Below are positions 25,641 through 36,635 of a stretch of DNA of 64,000 bases, in pieces (position 1 is the stretch's first letter; each line of letters begins with the position of its first letter). The notes under the pieces were generated by a model. It was not told where the DNA came from. It saw only the letters and a program-made list of their open reading frames with translations, and made no database searches. The position numbers were made by a program, and so were the translations under genes. Source of the stretch: Arion vulgaris. Its lineage: Eukaryota > Mollusca > Gastropoda > Stylommatophora > Arionidae. The stretch covers positions 39,612,279 to 39,676,278 of the forward strand of contig CM036754.1 of the NCBI GenBank assembly GCA_020796225.1. Direction: 5' to 3'.

Positions 25641-25979
25641 GCTTATTAATTTAGGTAACGTTGTACTATAGGTACGTACGTGAAAACAAAATTTACGTAA
25701 TGAAAAGGTAAATATTAGACAATATTGAACATATAGATCATCATGAAGATCAACATTCATAAGACAGAAGGCAATGACTATAAAAAGAGAACATAAAGAT
25801 ATCAACATACAAATAAATAACCACACGCTAAAGCAGGTGATTGAATCTCAATACATCAAAGTATCTTCACATCTGATAGTAGACTGACAGAGAGAGATTG
25901 AAACTAGAATCCAGCAAACCAACAACAGTACATACCAACTTACCCCAATCTTGAAACACCCAGCAATTCCAGTAGAGAC
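25641..25979. other. No gene seen
   Basis: AT-rich unique-looking sequence lies between a minisatellite and a LINE end. No motif, repeat or credible frame is visible. Confidence 0.4.
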
Positions 25980-26215
25980 TCATCATCATCAGGCGCCGTG
26001 CTGGATGGCATAGGCGGTCATGGATCTCCACAAATCTCTGTCATTGGTGTTTGCTATCAACTCAGATGTTGACACTTTACCGTGCCATGAAGTCAGGCTA
26101 TCCAAAATTGTCTTTCTCTTTCTTCCTCTGTCTAGTCTACCCTCGATTTTACCGGTTGTCACAATGTGTTCTAAACCTCCTCCTCATCACATGCCCGAAA
26201 AATGATGACTGCCTC
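25980..26215 (-). mobile_element. RTE/CR1-like LINE 3' end
   Basis: The reverse strand reads GRLDRGRKRKTILDSLTS, WHGKVSTSELIANTNDRD and LWRSMTAYAIQHGA then stop, followed by a GATGATGATG tail (catcatcat at the left edge). It is the complete carboxyl end of an ORF2 and the cleanest of three copies in the window. Confidence 0.88.
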
Positions 26216-26224
26216 TTTCTTATA

Positions 26225-26690
26225 TTGATGCAGTAGATACTGACAGATTATAAATGCACCTTCTATACAACATTATGCTACCAGTACCAAACATGGGCAC
26301 TGACTAAAGAACAAGAAAGGAAAATTTACCTGCGAAATAAGAGGCTTGAGAAAAGGGTAAATAAAACAAGAAGAGACCATATAAGAAATGAGAAATTAGA
26401 AGAACAGTCGGAACAACACCTGCTATTAGATTCATTGAAAAACAGACTCAAATGGTTTGGCCACTTGTTGAGAATGAACCCGAATACACCAGTTGCAACA
26501 GCGTGCAACCTGAAAATGGAATCATCAAGAGGAAGGAGCAGACAAAGAAAAAGATGGATTGATAGAGCAAATACATCTTAAACTCCACAATACCCCAGCA
26601 TATCAAGCGACCGAGCGTGCATTATCTCGGAAACCGATCATCAGTTAAACCTGCTATGCCTAACGGGAGGAGGACAAAAGAATGAAAGAA
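26225..26690 (+). pseudogene. LINE RT C-terminal fragment
   Basis: The + strand reads TWALTKEQERKIYLRNKRL, then TRRDHIRNEKL, LKNRLKWFGHLLRMN and RSRQRKRWIDRA. The WFGHLLRM and R-R..KRWID motifs close LINE RT proteins. Its tail (ccgagcgtgcattatctcgg) recurs at 63690-63775. Confidence 0.85.
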
Positions 26691-26849
26691 AAGAAAAAAC
26701 ATATAAAATAATATTTATGAAAGAAATTAAAAGACTCACGTCTGATTCTTTTTTTGTTCTTAAAGATTTGTTTTCAGTTTTCCTTAATTTGAAATAAAGA
26801 AATAATATACAAGAAATAAAAATAAGAATTATGTTGGGGAGAGATGAGA

Positions 26850-26981
26850 AATATGTGAGAGATAAATGAGAAATATGTGAGAGAGATAAATGAAAAATAT
26901 GTGAGAGAGATAAATGAGAAAGATGTAAGAGAAATAAATGAGAAATATGTGAGAGATAAATGAGGAACATATGAGAGAGAT
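26850..26981 (+). repeat. Minisatellite, 22-26 bp unit, left part
   Basis: Units of gagaaatatgtgagagataa with variants run up to the LINE at 26982 and continue beyond it at 30237. The two parts form one array split by the insertion. Confidence 0.9.
26969..26981 (+). repeat. Target-site duplication, left copy
   Basis: atatgagagagat here equals 30237-30249 on the other side of the LINE. Because the target is itself a tandem repeat, the exact duplication length is uncertain. Confidence 0.7.
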
Positions 26982-29900
26982 CCCCCCCATGAGGCCATTA
27001 CCTTGTAGTGGTGGGGGCTTGCTGCCTCAATGATCCAGAAAGCTATGCCGGCAGGAACATTCTGTTCCTGGAAGGGTTACCCATGCCGGACAGGTCCAAG
27101 GTGAGAGGTCAGACTAAATGTGCCTCCTGGTCCTCCAGGTTGGGGGTTGGGCGCAGTGCTAACAACTCTGCCCCATAAAAAGAAAAAATGTTACAGAAAC
27201 TCAAGGAAAAAATGCTCTCGATGTCCAGCGGTCTTGAGACAGAGTACCACTGTCAGCATGAACAGTATGGGTGAAAGCCGAAAGGAAGCCCACGCTGGGA
27301 ATTCAAGTCTGCTGGATGTTAAAACTAAACTAAGAATAGGATTCTGGAACGTCAGAACAATGTTCGAGACCACAAAGACATCACAGGTGGTAAAAGAGAT
27401 ACAACACTATAAATTAAAATTCTAGGGTCAGGAAAGTAGATGGACAGGCTTTGGACAGACGACAACTAGAACGGGGAAACCATCTTATACTCAGGAAGAG
27501 ACGACGGAATCATTCAGCAGGAGTTGCACTAAAAAAAGGAAAGGATTGAATAAACATCTCTTAGAGTGGCACCCTATTAATGAAAGATTGTTGAAAGCCC
27601 GATTTAATGGGAAACAAGGAAAGCTAACTATCATTCAATGCTATGCACCCACTAACGAAGCCGAAGAAGAGGACAAAAACACATTTTATAGAAGGTTGCA
27701 GGAAATAGTGGACAAGGTTCCAGCTCAGGACGTTTTGTGCATAAGGGGAGACCTAAACGCAAAAGTTGGAAACAATAACAGACAAAGAGAAGCAATAATG
27801 GGGAAAGAGGGATGTGGCACTGCAAATGAAAATGGAGAAATGTTGAGCAATTTTTGTCTAGAAAACAGACTGATCATAGGAGGCACATTGTTTCCACACA
27901 GGACCATACACAAGTACATATGGATATCCCCAAATGGAAGAGATGAAAACCAGATAGACCACTTTATGATCAACAGTAAATGGCGAAAGACATTACTTGA
28001 TGTAGGTGAAAGAGGAGCTGACGTGGGCAGCGACCACCCCCTTTGTCGTTGCCATGATCAGGCTCAAACTCAAGAAAACATATATACAAGCCAAGACAAG
28101 AACAGAATACTTTAATGTTAACCTATTAAAAGACAGAGGATTGCTAAAAATATATAGTGGAACTAAAGAACAGATTTCAAATCCTGTCAGAGCAGTCAGA
28201 CACAACACCAACTGAAAGTATCCAAAAAAAAATGGAATGCGATCAAAGGCACATATAAAATAGTTAGCAGTAGTGTACTGGGAACCAGTAAAGGACAACA
28301 TAAAGAGTGGATAAGTGGCCAGACCTTAGAATACATCCAAAAGCGAAAGGAGAAAAAAATCTCATCAATAGTATTAGATCAGAACGTCAAAAAGATAAGG
28401 CAAGAAAAGAATATACAGAACTAAACAACATGGTAAAAAGAAGTGCTAGAACAGACAAGAGACAATTTATGGAAAAGACAGCAGAAATAGCAGAAAAGCT
28501 GCTAAAGTACATGATCTGCACACACTGTACAATATTACCAAACAATTATGCGGAGGTAAAAGACACAACCATAACATGCCAGTCAGAAACAGCCTAGGAC
28601 AACTGTTGACAACAGAGCAGGAGCAGGATATGAGATGGACATCCCACTTTGAAGATGTGCTAACAGACCTGATCCTGAACATCCACGGATATCCCACCGG
28701 CCGCACAGGATATTGATATCAACCTCAAATTGCCAGAAAAGCAAGAAATAGTAAAAGCTATTGGATCCCTGAGAAACAACAAAGCACGGGGAAATGATGA
28801 AATGACAGCAGAGCTTTTCAAGATCGATCCCATCTTAGCTGCAAACATATTAGAGCCATTGTTTGCAGATATCTGGGAGAAAGAAGAATTGCCTAAGGAT
28901 TGAACTAGGGGTACTGTGGTGAAAATCCCCAAGAAAGGAGACCAACAGATTGCAATAACTGGAGAGGAATCACGTTGCTTTCAATCCCAAGTAAGATATT
29001 CTGCAAAATTATCATAATGCGAATACAAGAAGCAATAGATAAGTGTCTACGAATGGAGCAAGCAGGATTTAGGAAAGGAAGAGGAACAAATGAACATATA
29101 TTTACCCTCCGTAACATTTTAGAACAATGTAGCGAGTGGCAAAGGACTATATATATATCAACTTCATAGATTTTGAAAAGGCATTCGACAGCGTCCACAG
29201 AGACAGCCTATGGAAGATACTGAGACAAAACGGCGTACCGCAGAAGCTTGTCAACATCATAGCCCTCTTCTATAAAGATTTCTCCTTCAACCTAAAGAAT
29301 TCCAACAAAACATTCCCAGTAAAATCTGGTGTAAGACAGGGATGCGTAATGTCCTCTCTTTTGTTTAGTATTACAATTGACTGGGTGCTAAAATGCCATA
29401 AAACAACAAGCACCAAGAGGAATAAGATGGACCCTTTCGAGATGCTTGAGGACCTGGACTTTGCAGACGATATAGCCCCGGTGTCACACAAATATGAACA
29501 TATACAAGAGAAAAGTACAATACTTCACAGCACGGCAAAGACAGTAGGCCTCAAAACAAACACAGGAAAAACAAAATTATGACAAACAGTGAAATCCAAC
29601 AACCAGTAATGTTAGAAGATGAAACACTGAAAAGGGTTGAGCAGTTTACATATCTTGGTAGCGTACTGACACTAAATGGTGGCACAGAGGAAGATATAAA
29701 ATCACGTCTGAGTAAGGCCAGAACCGCTTTTGCCAGAATGAAACCAGTATGGAAGTCCAAATTACAATGGACCACAAAGCTTAAACTCTATAAAAGCATT
29801 GTTTTGCCAGTTTTGCTCTACGGATCAGAGTGTTGGAGGATGACCAAAGGAGATACTAGCAGGCTGTCAGTTTTTCACCACTCTTGTCTTGCAGAATCTT

Positions 29901-30236
29901 GGGAATCTTTTGGCCAGTAAAAATATCCAATAACCAACTACTCAAGACACAAGACAAGAGTCAATGAATGACATACTCAAAAGAGAAGATGGAAATGGCT
30001 CGGACATGTTATGAGAATGAGACAAGAAATGCCTGCAAGGATAGCCTCACTTGGACACCAGAGGAAAGAAAAGAAAGGCAGACCACGGACAACATGGAGG
30101 CGCATGATGGAAGAGAACTGGACACCGCATCTCTGACGTGGGGCTCTGCGCTGAAGGTTGCACGGGACAGAGGCATGGAAAGTCCTTTCTGAAGCCCCAT
30201 GTGTCACTAGGCATGACGGGATTAACTAACTAACTA
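26982..30236 (+). mobile_element. Nearly full-length LINE (endonuclease + RT), inactivated
   Basis: A 5' region rich in G and C (ggccattaccttgtagtggt onward) precedes an apurinic-like endonuclease: KLRIGFWNVRTMFE, a stop at 27423, then KLTIIQCYAPTNEAEEEDK, CIRGDLNAKVGN, QIDHFMIN and GSDHPL. The RT follows with SLRNNKARGNDEMTAELF, a stop near 28903, RMEQAGFRKGRGTNEHIF, DFEKAFDSVHRDSLWKIL, VKSGVRQGCVMSSLLF, LEDLDFADDIAPVSH, EQFTYLGSVLTLNGGTEED and VLLYGSECW. The carboxyl end is in broken frames, and a TAAC repeat (taactaactaacta) forms the 3' tail. The length of 3.25 kb fits a single-ORF LINE. At least three stops or frameshifts make it inactive as read. The exact clade is not assigned. Confidence 0.93.
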
Positions 30237-30560
30237 ATATGAGAGAGATAAATGAGAAATATGTGAGAGATAAATGAGAAATATGTGAGAAATAAATCAG
30301 AAATTTGTGAGAAATAAATCAGAAATATGTGAGAGAGATAAATGAAAAATATGTGAGAGAGATAAATGAGAAATATGTGAGAAATAAATCAGAAATATGT
30401 GAGAGAGATAAATGAAAAATATGTGAGAGAGATAAATGAAAAATATGTGAGAAATAAATGAGAAATTTGTGAGAAATAAATGAGAAATATGTGAGATATA
30501 ATTATAAATGTATGAGAGATAAATTATAAATATATAGGAATAGATGATACATTTGTAAGA
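30237..30560 (+). repeat. Minisatellite, 22-26 bp unit, right part
   Basis: Continuation of the array at 26850-26981: gagagataaatgagaaatat and gtgagaaataaatcagaaat alternate. The order of variants could show where the LINE entered. Confidence 0.9.
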
Positions 30561-30599
30561 ATAAACAATAAATATGTAAAAGATAAATAAATAAGAATG

Positions 30600-31010
30600 T
30601 AGAAGTGACTTTAGATAAAATTATGGTAATATAGATAAATAGGAATTGTATGGAATAGAGATAAATATGAATTATATTGAATAGAGATAAATAGGAATTA
30701 TGTGGAATAGAGATAAATAGGAATTATGTGTAATAGAGATAAATATGAATTATGTGGAATAGAGATAAATAGGAATTATGTGGAATAGAGATAAATAAGA
30801 ATTATGTGGAATAGAGATAAATATGAATTATGTGGAATAGAGATAAATATGAATTATGTGGAATAGAGATAAATAAGAATTATGTGGAATAGAGATAAAT
30901 AGGAATTAATTATGTGGATAGAGATAAATAGGAATTATGTGGAATAGAGATAAATAGGAATTATATGGAATAGAGATAAATAGAAATTATGTGGAAAAAG
31001 ATAAACAAAT
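30600..31010 (+). repeat. Minisatellite, 26-bp unit, about 15 copies
   Basis: Units contain aattatgtggaatagagata then aatagg. They grade into the 22-26 bp array to the left, sharing gagataaat, and probably derive from it. Confidence 0.92.
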
Positions 31011-31199
31011 GAAGTGGAAGATATATAAACAATATTACGCTGAAATCACAAAGAGTGTTTTGTAAAGGGGTTATACTAGAGCAAAAAAAGAAGAAGAATA
31101 ATATGACATTTTATGTTTCTATCACTATACATTCTTAGCACAATTGGCGCTTCTGGCTGATCCCTTTTTTTCTGTCGACTTCTATTCTGTGCCGTCTTT

Positions 31200-31375
31200 C
31201 TCAGCTCTGCTAATGAGTCTCAGATTACGAAGTCGGAGAAGGCATTACCTGTATGGGAAGATACTCATAAAAAGAAAGCAGGCCTTCATGCGAAAAATCA
31301 GTCTGAAGAGCTATACCAATGCCCCGACTACTCCTGAATTCAAGCGGGGAAAAACCCCAAAAAGAAGAAGAAAAA
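31200..31375 (+). repeat. SINE-C copy
   Basis: aaagcaggccttcatgcg, aaaatcagtctgaagagc, gactactcctgaattcaagc and a gaagaagaa tail define this family. Other copies lie at 38985, 43385 (minus), 45640, 51090, 54720, 55540, 63165 and 63415. A 30-bp antisense scrap lies at 31840-31872. Confidence 0.8.
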
Positions 31376-31639
31376 GATAATTCAGATTTTATAATCACTA
31401 TTCACTTTATTTTGGATTCCCCCCCACTCTTCTCCCGTGAGTTTCAACCAAGATCACGTCTGATCATAGTACAAAGTGACGTACGTACAACACGCACAAA
31501 TTTGTGGATACCCTGATGTACTCATCAAGGCGTGGCAAAAGTATTGAAAGAAATTGTTTAAACAAAGAAGAACTTGATGGCAATACCTGCTTATGATTAT
31601 TGATTCACTTTGTTGAATCTGATGATAGGACTTATGGTG

Positions 31640-31830
31640 AGCAAGCAAGCAAGCAAGGGAGAGAGAGAGAGTGTGAGAATGAGAGAGAGAGAGAGAGAGT
31701 GAGAGGTGAGTGAGAGAGAGAGTGGAGAGAGAGGCGTGAGTGAGAGAGAGAGAGGAGAGAAATGAAGAGAGAGAGTGAGTGGAGAGAAGAGGAGTGAAGA
31801 GAGAGGAGGAAGAGAGTGAGAGAGAGGATG
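31640..31830 (+). repeat. GA-rich microsatellite
   Basis: agcaagcaagcaag followed by irregular gagagagagtgag runs. No coding signal. Confidence 0.95.
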
Positions 31831-31885
31831 TCTTTGTCTTCCTTCTTCTTGCGTTTGACCGCTAAGAATTCATGCTTAGTTTGGG

Positions 31886-32115
31886 TCTCAATCGCAAGTG
31901 GTTAAGTCGTTTGCCTGCCGTACTGAAGGTCGTGGCTCGAATCCGCCGAGACACGTGCAATTTTTTCATGAGACCTAGGAGTGTTGCGGAGCTGCAGAGT
32001 TTGTGCTAAGTGAAATTCTCTCAGCAGGTGACATGTCATCTCTGGCGACAGGGACGGAGCCACATGGAGAAACCCGGTGCAATGAAATCAATCCTTCGCC
32101 TTTGGACCGTTTTAG
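31886..32115 (+). mobile_element. SINE-L, tRNA-derived SINE
   Basis: atcgcaagtggttaag (31891-31906) resembles a Pol III A box and ggctcgaatcc (31934-31944) a B box, with normal tRNA-like spacing. The body contains gttgcggagctgcagagttt, cagcaggtgacatgtcat and gaaatcaatccttcg. The tRNA of origin is not assigned. Five more copies or fragments lie to the right, all on the + strand. Confidence 0.82.
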
Positions 32116-32379
32116 ATCCTAGCAATAGCCTTGTATGACAATTCTGACTGGTTTTTGTGAAGACCGTTTTCCTAATTATCTGTGTCCCATGCCATACAGG
32201 ATAGTTCTACGACTTCAGAGATAAAGAGAGAAAATATATAAATACAGAAAAATAGAAATTCTCCGAAGTAGTTGAAGATTTAGTGATTTGAAAGGAGAAT
32301 TACATTTTGAAAGTGGAAACTTTATGAATGATTAATATGACCATCATTATTACACTTGGATGAGTAATATGTATGATCA

Positions 32380-32700
32380 GATTCTTTCTTACACAGGAAG
32401 ATCTCAGCGGCAGTGCACGAACCCCTAGCACTGGTAAGTCCTAAATTAATTTAGAAGATGATGAACATATTGTGAAACATTTATTATTGACTTTTAATGA
32501 ATTTGACCAATGAAGATGATCTTGACTCTGTACTGCAAATGAAGATGATCTCGACTCTGTACTGCAAATGAAGATGATCTGACTCTGTCGAATGATTCTT
32601 TACGTGCTCAACTAAACACAGGACTTAATTTTACGTCTTCTTTGATAGGACTAGGTATTGGGAGCTTTAAAACAGTTATGTAGTTTGGTAACCTTTTTTC
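32380..32700 (+). repeat. Repeat D copy with internal 29-bp triplication
   Basis: ttcttacacaggaagatctc and agcggcagtg match 42225-42265; ggacttaattttacgtcttc matches its right half, and an antisense piece lies at 59990-60080. Within it, gaagatgatctcgactctgt is repeated three times at 32508-32590. Confidence 0.65.
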
Positions 32701-32879
32701 GTCTAAGTAGGAAGCAAAACCGATAAAGCATGCAAAACCAGATGTGCTAACCCCCGGGTCTGTAGGCACCTAAATGGAACAACAAACTCAACTCGGTTAA
32801 TCAACACCAACACAAAGAATGGTTTAACAAGTGATTGTGGAACGAATAGAAATATTGAGAGAAATAAGATGATGCTTGA

Positions 32880-33003
32880 CTCAACTATGAACTCTGAGCA
32901 AAAAAACTAAGCGGATCCCAAAATGGAGAAGAGCTAAGGAAGAGACGATGGCGATGGATAGGACATACATTGAGAAGACCGACCTGAAGCATTGCAAGAC
33001 AGG
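32880..33003 (+). pseudogene. LINE RT fragment cut by Penelope-like element
   Basis: The + strand reads [16 protein letters not shown] then stop, SIARQA. RRWRWIGHTLR is the same motif as in the minus-strand LINE at 55060-55530. Homology stops at about 33003, where Penelope-like sequence starts. Confidence 0.8.
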
Positions 33004-33915
33004 CACCGTTTTGGTGAAACTTATCTTTAAATTTCCACCCCCATGGTTCACTGGTGAAACAGTTTTATTCCGTCATCTGTCTATTCTAAAGTCAGATCCG
33101 GAGACACGTTCTGTCTTCCCAAACTATCCCTTGGTGGCTTACAGACGGGACAGAAGTCTTAAGGATATGTTGATACATAGTCGCCGTAAGTCCAATGTCC
33201 AGAGTCATTTTGGCACAGTCCCGTGTGGTCGGTGTTCAATACTTGTGCTTATGTGATACAGACCCTACTGTATCTTTTCCTAAAGCCAAGTTTGTTATCG
33301 AAGATGAATTCCCTGCAGTCCGCAATATAATCTACGCCATCACTTGCAAGCGGTGTGACACGGCATATATCGGAGAAACAGGCAAAATGTTTGTGCCGTT
33401 TTGGCCAACACCGCGATATACGCCAATGCTCTGTGACCCATGTAGCCACTTACTTCAATGGAACTGACAATTTGGGAGCTCTCGACGTCCAGGGCACGGC
33501 AACCAGATCATGTTCCTCTGATGATCGTTGTCGATTTGCCCTGGAGAACCCGTTTATTTCGTTATTTTGGTACCAGCGACCTCATAGATTCAACGCTCTC
33601 ATTCCTATGCTTTTAGTACTTTCTTTTCTCGTTCTCCATATTCTATATGTGTATATGTTAAATGTATATGTTATATATTTACTTGATTTTTTAAGTGTTT
33701 TTCTTTCTTTTTTCCACTTTAATTTTCTGCATTTATTTCTTTCCTTTTAGTCACTGATTTTCATTTTAGGCCCGTTTTAATCTCTATGGTAGTCTAAATG
33801 TAGTGTGTTGTATCGTTTGCTTGAAAAAAGGCCTTTGGTCGAAACGTTGCTGTGTATGTATTGTCTTTGTATTTTGAAACCCACAATATTTTATGATTAC
33901 GTGTTTCGCTAGAAG
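33004..33915 (+). mobile_element. Penelope-like retroelement, C-terminal part with GIY-YIG domain
   Basis: The frame gives SDPETRSVFPNYPLVAYRRD, SLKDMLIHSRRK, CGRCSIL, then a shift to NIIYAITCKRCDTAYIGETG, the GIY-YIG endonuclease core of Penelope-like elements, and FGQHRDIRQCSVTHVATYF in a third frame. The reverse transcriptase is absent (5' truncation). The 3' region carries ggcctttggtcgaaacgttg and ends acgtgtttcgct. Three frame breaks make it inactive as read. Confidence 0.88.
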
Positions 33916-34339
33916 AGATTAGCGTTGTCCGGAAATGCTATAATGGAAAACAGGCAGGGCGGCTCGTCATAAAGGACAGGGGGGCCGGCCACCAATAATC
34001 GATGGGGAAAAACTTCCGGAATAGTAAATGCTAAAGAACAATGATTTTCCGAAAATGTGTGTCTGGTCCCACCAAGAAAAATGACCACGAGGGGCACTGC
34101 TAACAGGCCCCAGTAAAGGTTACAAGCTGAAATGTATATATATATCAAATGTCAGGGAAAATACTGCAGAAATTGTAAAATGTTTTAAACCTTTAGGGGT
34201 TATCGAGTATTTATTATTGCCTGTATCTGAAAGTATAGAATTAACATATATTAAGTATTCGTTTATTTTTTGGGATTTTTATTTGATTTATTTTGAAATC
34301 TTAAATCAGTTCTAAAATACGACACATACCCCCCAAAGC
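33916..34339. other. No gene seen
   Basis: Mixed GC-rich and AT-rich sequence with no recognisable motif. The minus-strand 79-residue frame at 33909-34148 matches nothing I know. Confidence 0.4.
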
Positions 34340-34780
34340 GATAAACGCAACGTCATTATCAAAAGTTTGTCCGGCAAATCTTTGCCACCCCAACAGTCCT
34401 TCGGAATTTCTCTCTCTCATAGGACATATGTCCCATACCGCCTCTGCAGCCGTCATGCACAAATCATCATTTACTCACTGAATCTATCTTCTCCGTGGTC
34501 TTCCTCTTTCCCTTGTGGATGCTTCCCTAATGGTATTCTCTAGCCCATCGGGTCTTTTTATAGAACCAAAATACTTGAATTTTCTTATTTGTAGCATCAT
34601 CCAGTTTTCTTTGATTTTTAATTATTTTTGGATGGATCTATTTGTTCTCATCTCTGTCCATGATATATACGGAAGACTCTTCTGTAACACTTATATTCCA
34701 AAGCAGTGGGGTGTGATCATTTTTGTTGGTGGGGCAGACAAAAAATTTTGGGAAAATCATGGTTTTGAGTTGTTATGTTT
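34340..34780 (-). pseudogene. LINE RT C-terminal fragment
   Basis: The reverse strand, read across shifts, gives KYFG/KRH-type words, EKTIMEG-like and R-RR-R..I..V sequence. It is the same family and orientation as 40285-40625, with which it shares ctctctctcatagga-type and gccagttttctttgattt-type words. Confidence 0.7.
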
Positions 34781-35127
34781 TAATTTATAAAATAATAAAT
34801 ACAGGTTATACATTCTTTTGGTGGGGCCGGCAGTGGGCCTTAATGACGAGCCGTCACTTATCCAAAATACATATGTTTTTCCCCCTGTCTTGTTAAATGC
34901 CCATGCTTCCTACCCTGCACATAATACTGTAAACAAAGGGTAAATAAGTAGATTTCACTTGTACTGCTACTTTCTGAAACACCATTGCTTTTCAGACCCA
35001 TGTGCCGCCAAATGATAGTTCTACGCAGAATATCTCTGATGCCTCTTGGTGCCAGTTTTAAGTGATTTCAAGTTGTTCATTACGAGCACATGCCCGATAT
35101 AGGAAGTTGTACTATTATACACTCATC
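34781..35127. other. No gene seen
   Basis: Unique-looking AT-rich sequence between two minus-strand LINE fragments. No motif found. Confidence 0.35.
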
Positions 35128-36060
35128 ATCATCAGGTGCCGTCTCCACATCGAAGGTTGGCGCAAAAATCTCCAGCATCCTCTGTCTTTCGCCTTTGTTG
35201 CACACGCCAGACTGAAACCTGCCCATTTTTAAAAGTTTCCCCCCCCATTATCTCTCGGTCTTCCTTTTGCTTTTTTCCTCAATTTTCCCCCTTTTTAAAA
35301 TGTTTATCTGGTGTCATCCCTTTTTAGGGCCCAAAATTTTTATTGTCTAAATTTTTATTTCTTTAATAATTTTTTCTTCATCCTAGTTTTCCAAAAATTT
35401 GTTTATTTGTCTGTTTTTCTGTCCTAAAACTCTTTATTCTTCATATACCCACACCCAAATGACACTGTTTTCTAACTGCTTGTTCATTGTCCATTTTTCC
35501 GACCATACTTTAAAATTATGGGATATTATAGCATTTGATCATTCAAATTTTTTACCTGTTTGTGATTTTTTTGGGAGTCAGTAATTTTCCCATACTATTG
35601 AAATTACCCCGCATTCTATTCCTTTTAATTTCATTATACATCTGCCATCTTTTTTCATCACCGAGATAGGGTAGCTTTTTACTTGTTTAGAAATTTCCCC
35701 GTTTTTTTATATTCATTTTGGGTTTTTTCCATTTCCTTTTGTTCCCATTTTTTGTTTTCGTAGTTAATGTCTAACCCATATTCCTTGCTAGTTCTGCCCA
35801 ATTGGTCCACTAATTCTTGTAGATCTTGTTTTTTTTGCTACCAAACTGTGTTCTGATATCTTGTTATTTTTTATTTTTCCATTTATCTTGAGTCTCATTC
35901 CCTCTAGTTGTTTGAAGATTTTCTTGTGAGATGTTAAATACGGGACAGATGATCCTTGTCTCCTCCCCTCTTTATGTCTAAGGGGTAAATTTTCATACCT
36001 GTTCCCGTAATTTCATTTGTCTGAAAATCCCCATCTGGCCTATTTTTTGTAGACATAATT
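35128..36060 (-). pseudogene. LINE reverse transcriptase fragment, degraded
   Basis: The reverse strand contains GVRQGSSLSPFLFNIS-like sequence at 35910-35970, then GNETQDKWKN-like sequence (ancestral RLKINGK) and QELVDQLG-like words, in shifting frames. The left edge, catcatcatcaggtgccgtc, resembles the GATGAT-tailed LINE end. T- and C-runs suggest mild consensus errors here as well. Confidence 0.6.
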
Positions 36061-36363
36061 GCTTTTTTATTTTACCCAAAAATTTCAAATCAAAACACAA
36101 GTGTACTTTTGCACTTCTATATACTTGTCAGCAGTAGTCTTATAAAAGTATTCCCTTCTTTTTCCCTTTGTTTTTTTAAACCCAAACTGTTCTTCTCCTA
36201 CTTCTATTTTATTTTTTTTAATTCTTTCATGTATGATTTTGAGGTATTTTGTTATGTGCTCATCAGGCTAATTGCCCCATAGTCGGGCATCCTGTCTTTG
36301 GGCTTACTACTTGCTACACTCTTCCTTTTAATTTATTTTTTTGTTTCTTTATCGATTACAAAA
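36061..36363. other. T-rich sequence, no gene seen
   Basis: It probably continues the minus-strand LINE to its left, but no motif is firm. Confidence 0.3.
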
Positions 36364-36563
36364 TTCAACCTGATCAGATAATTTTGACTTTATAATAAAA
36401 AAAAAAGGAAGTTATTATATATGAAAAAGACGATACTGCCCATTACTTTCCTCTCAACATTCAAGTTGGGAGTTTTATAGTGCTGGATTTTAATTATAAA
36501 CCTCTTATTTACAAAAGGGATAGGAATTTACTTCTTCAACTCGTAAAACACTGTCTTTTCATT
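36364..36563 (+). promoter_or_regulatory. XRN2 5' flank / probable promoter and 5' UTR
   Basis: These 200 bases lie between LINE debris and the XRN2 start codon. They are AT-rich, hold no obvious TATA box or CpG-rich stretch, and become pyrimidine-rich (acttcttcaac, ctgtcttttcatt) next to the ATG. The transcription start cannot be placed from sequence alone. Confidence 0.35.
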
Positions 36564-36635
36564 ATGGTGTACCAGCCTTTTTCGCTGGCTGAGTCGTAAT
36601 ACAGTTCTCTGATTGTGAATTGTGTAGAAGAAAAG
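36564..36635 (+). CDS. XRN2: XRN2 exon 1 (start codon)
   Basis: The ATG lies in cattATGG, with G at +4. The sequence encodes VPAFF-RWLSR-Y and ends IVNCVEEK before a gtgagtg donor, matching the XRN2 amino terminus. Read literally the frame breaks. Single bases appear to be missing after ATGG, before CGCTGG, in CGTAATAC and near ACAGTTC. All are places where a short homopolymer would be shortened. This explains why no long open frame marks the exon. Confidence 0.85.

Noticed and set aside
24580..25654. Repeat protein with MSQSRYTGSRYFTRCLKA-type units
   Set aside because: The 41-bp unit opens all three + frames with the same periodic product, as expected from a minisatellite.
31891..31960. 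Stand-alone tRNA gene
   Set aside because: A- and B-box-like blocks are present, but the acceptor stem does not pair and the same body follows in other copies, so it is a SINE head.
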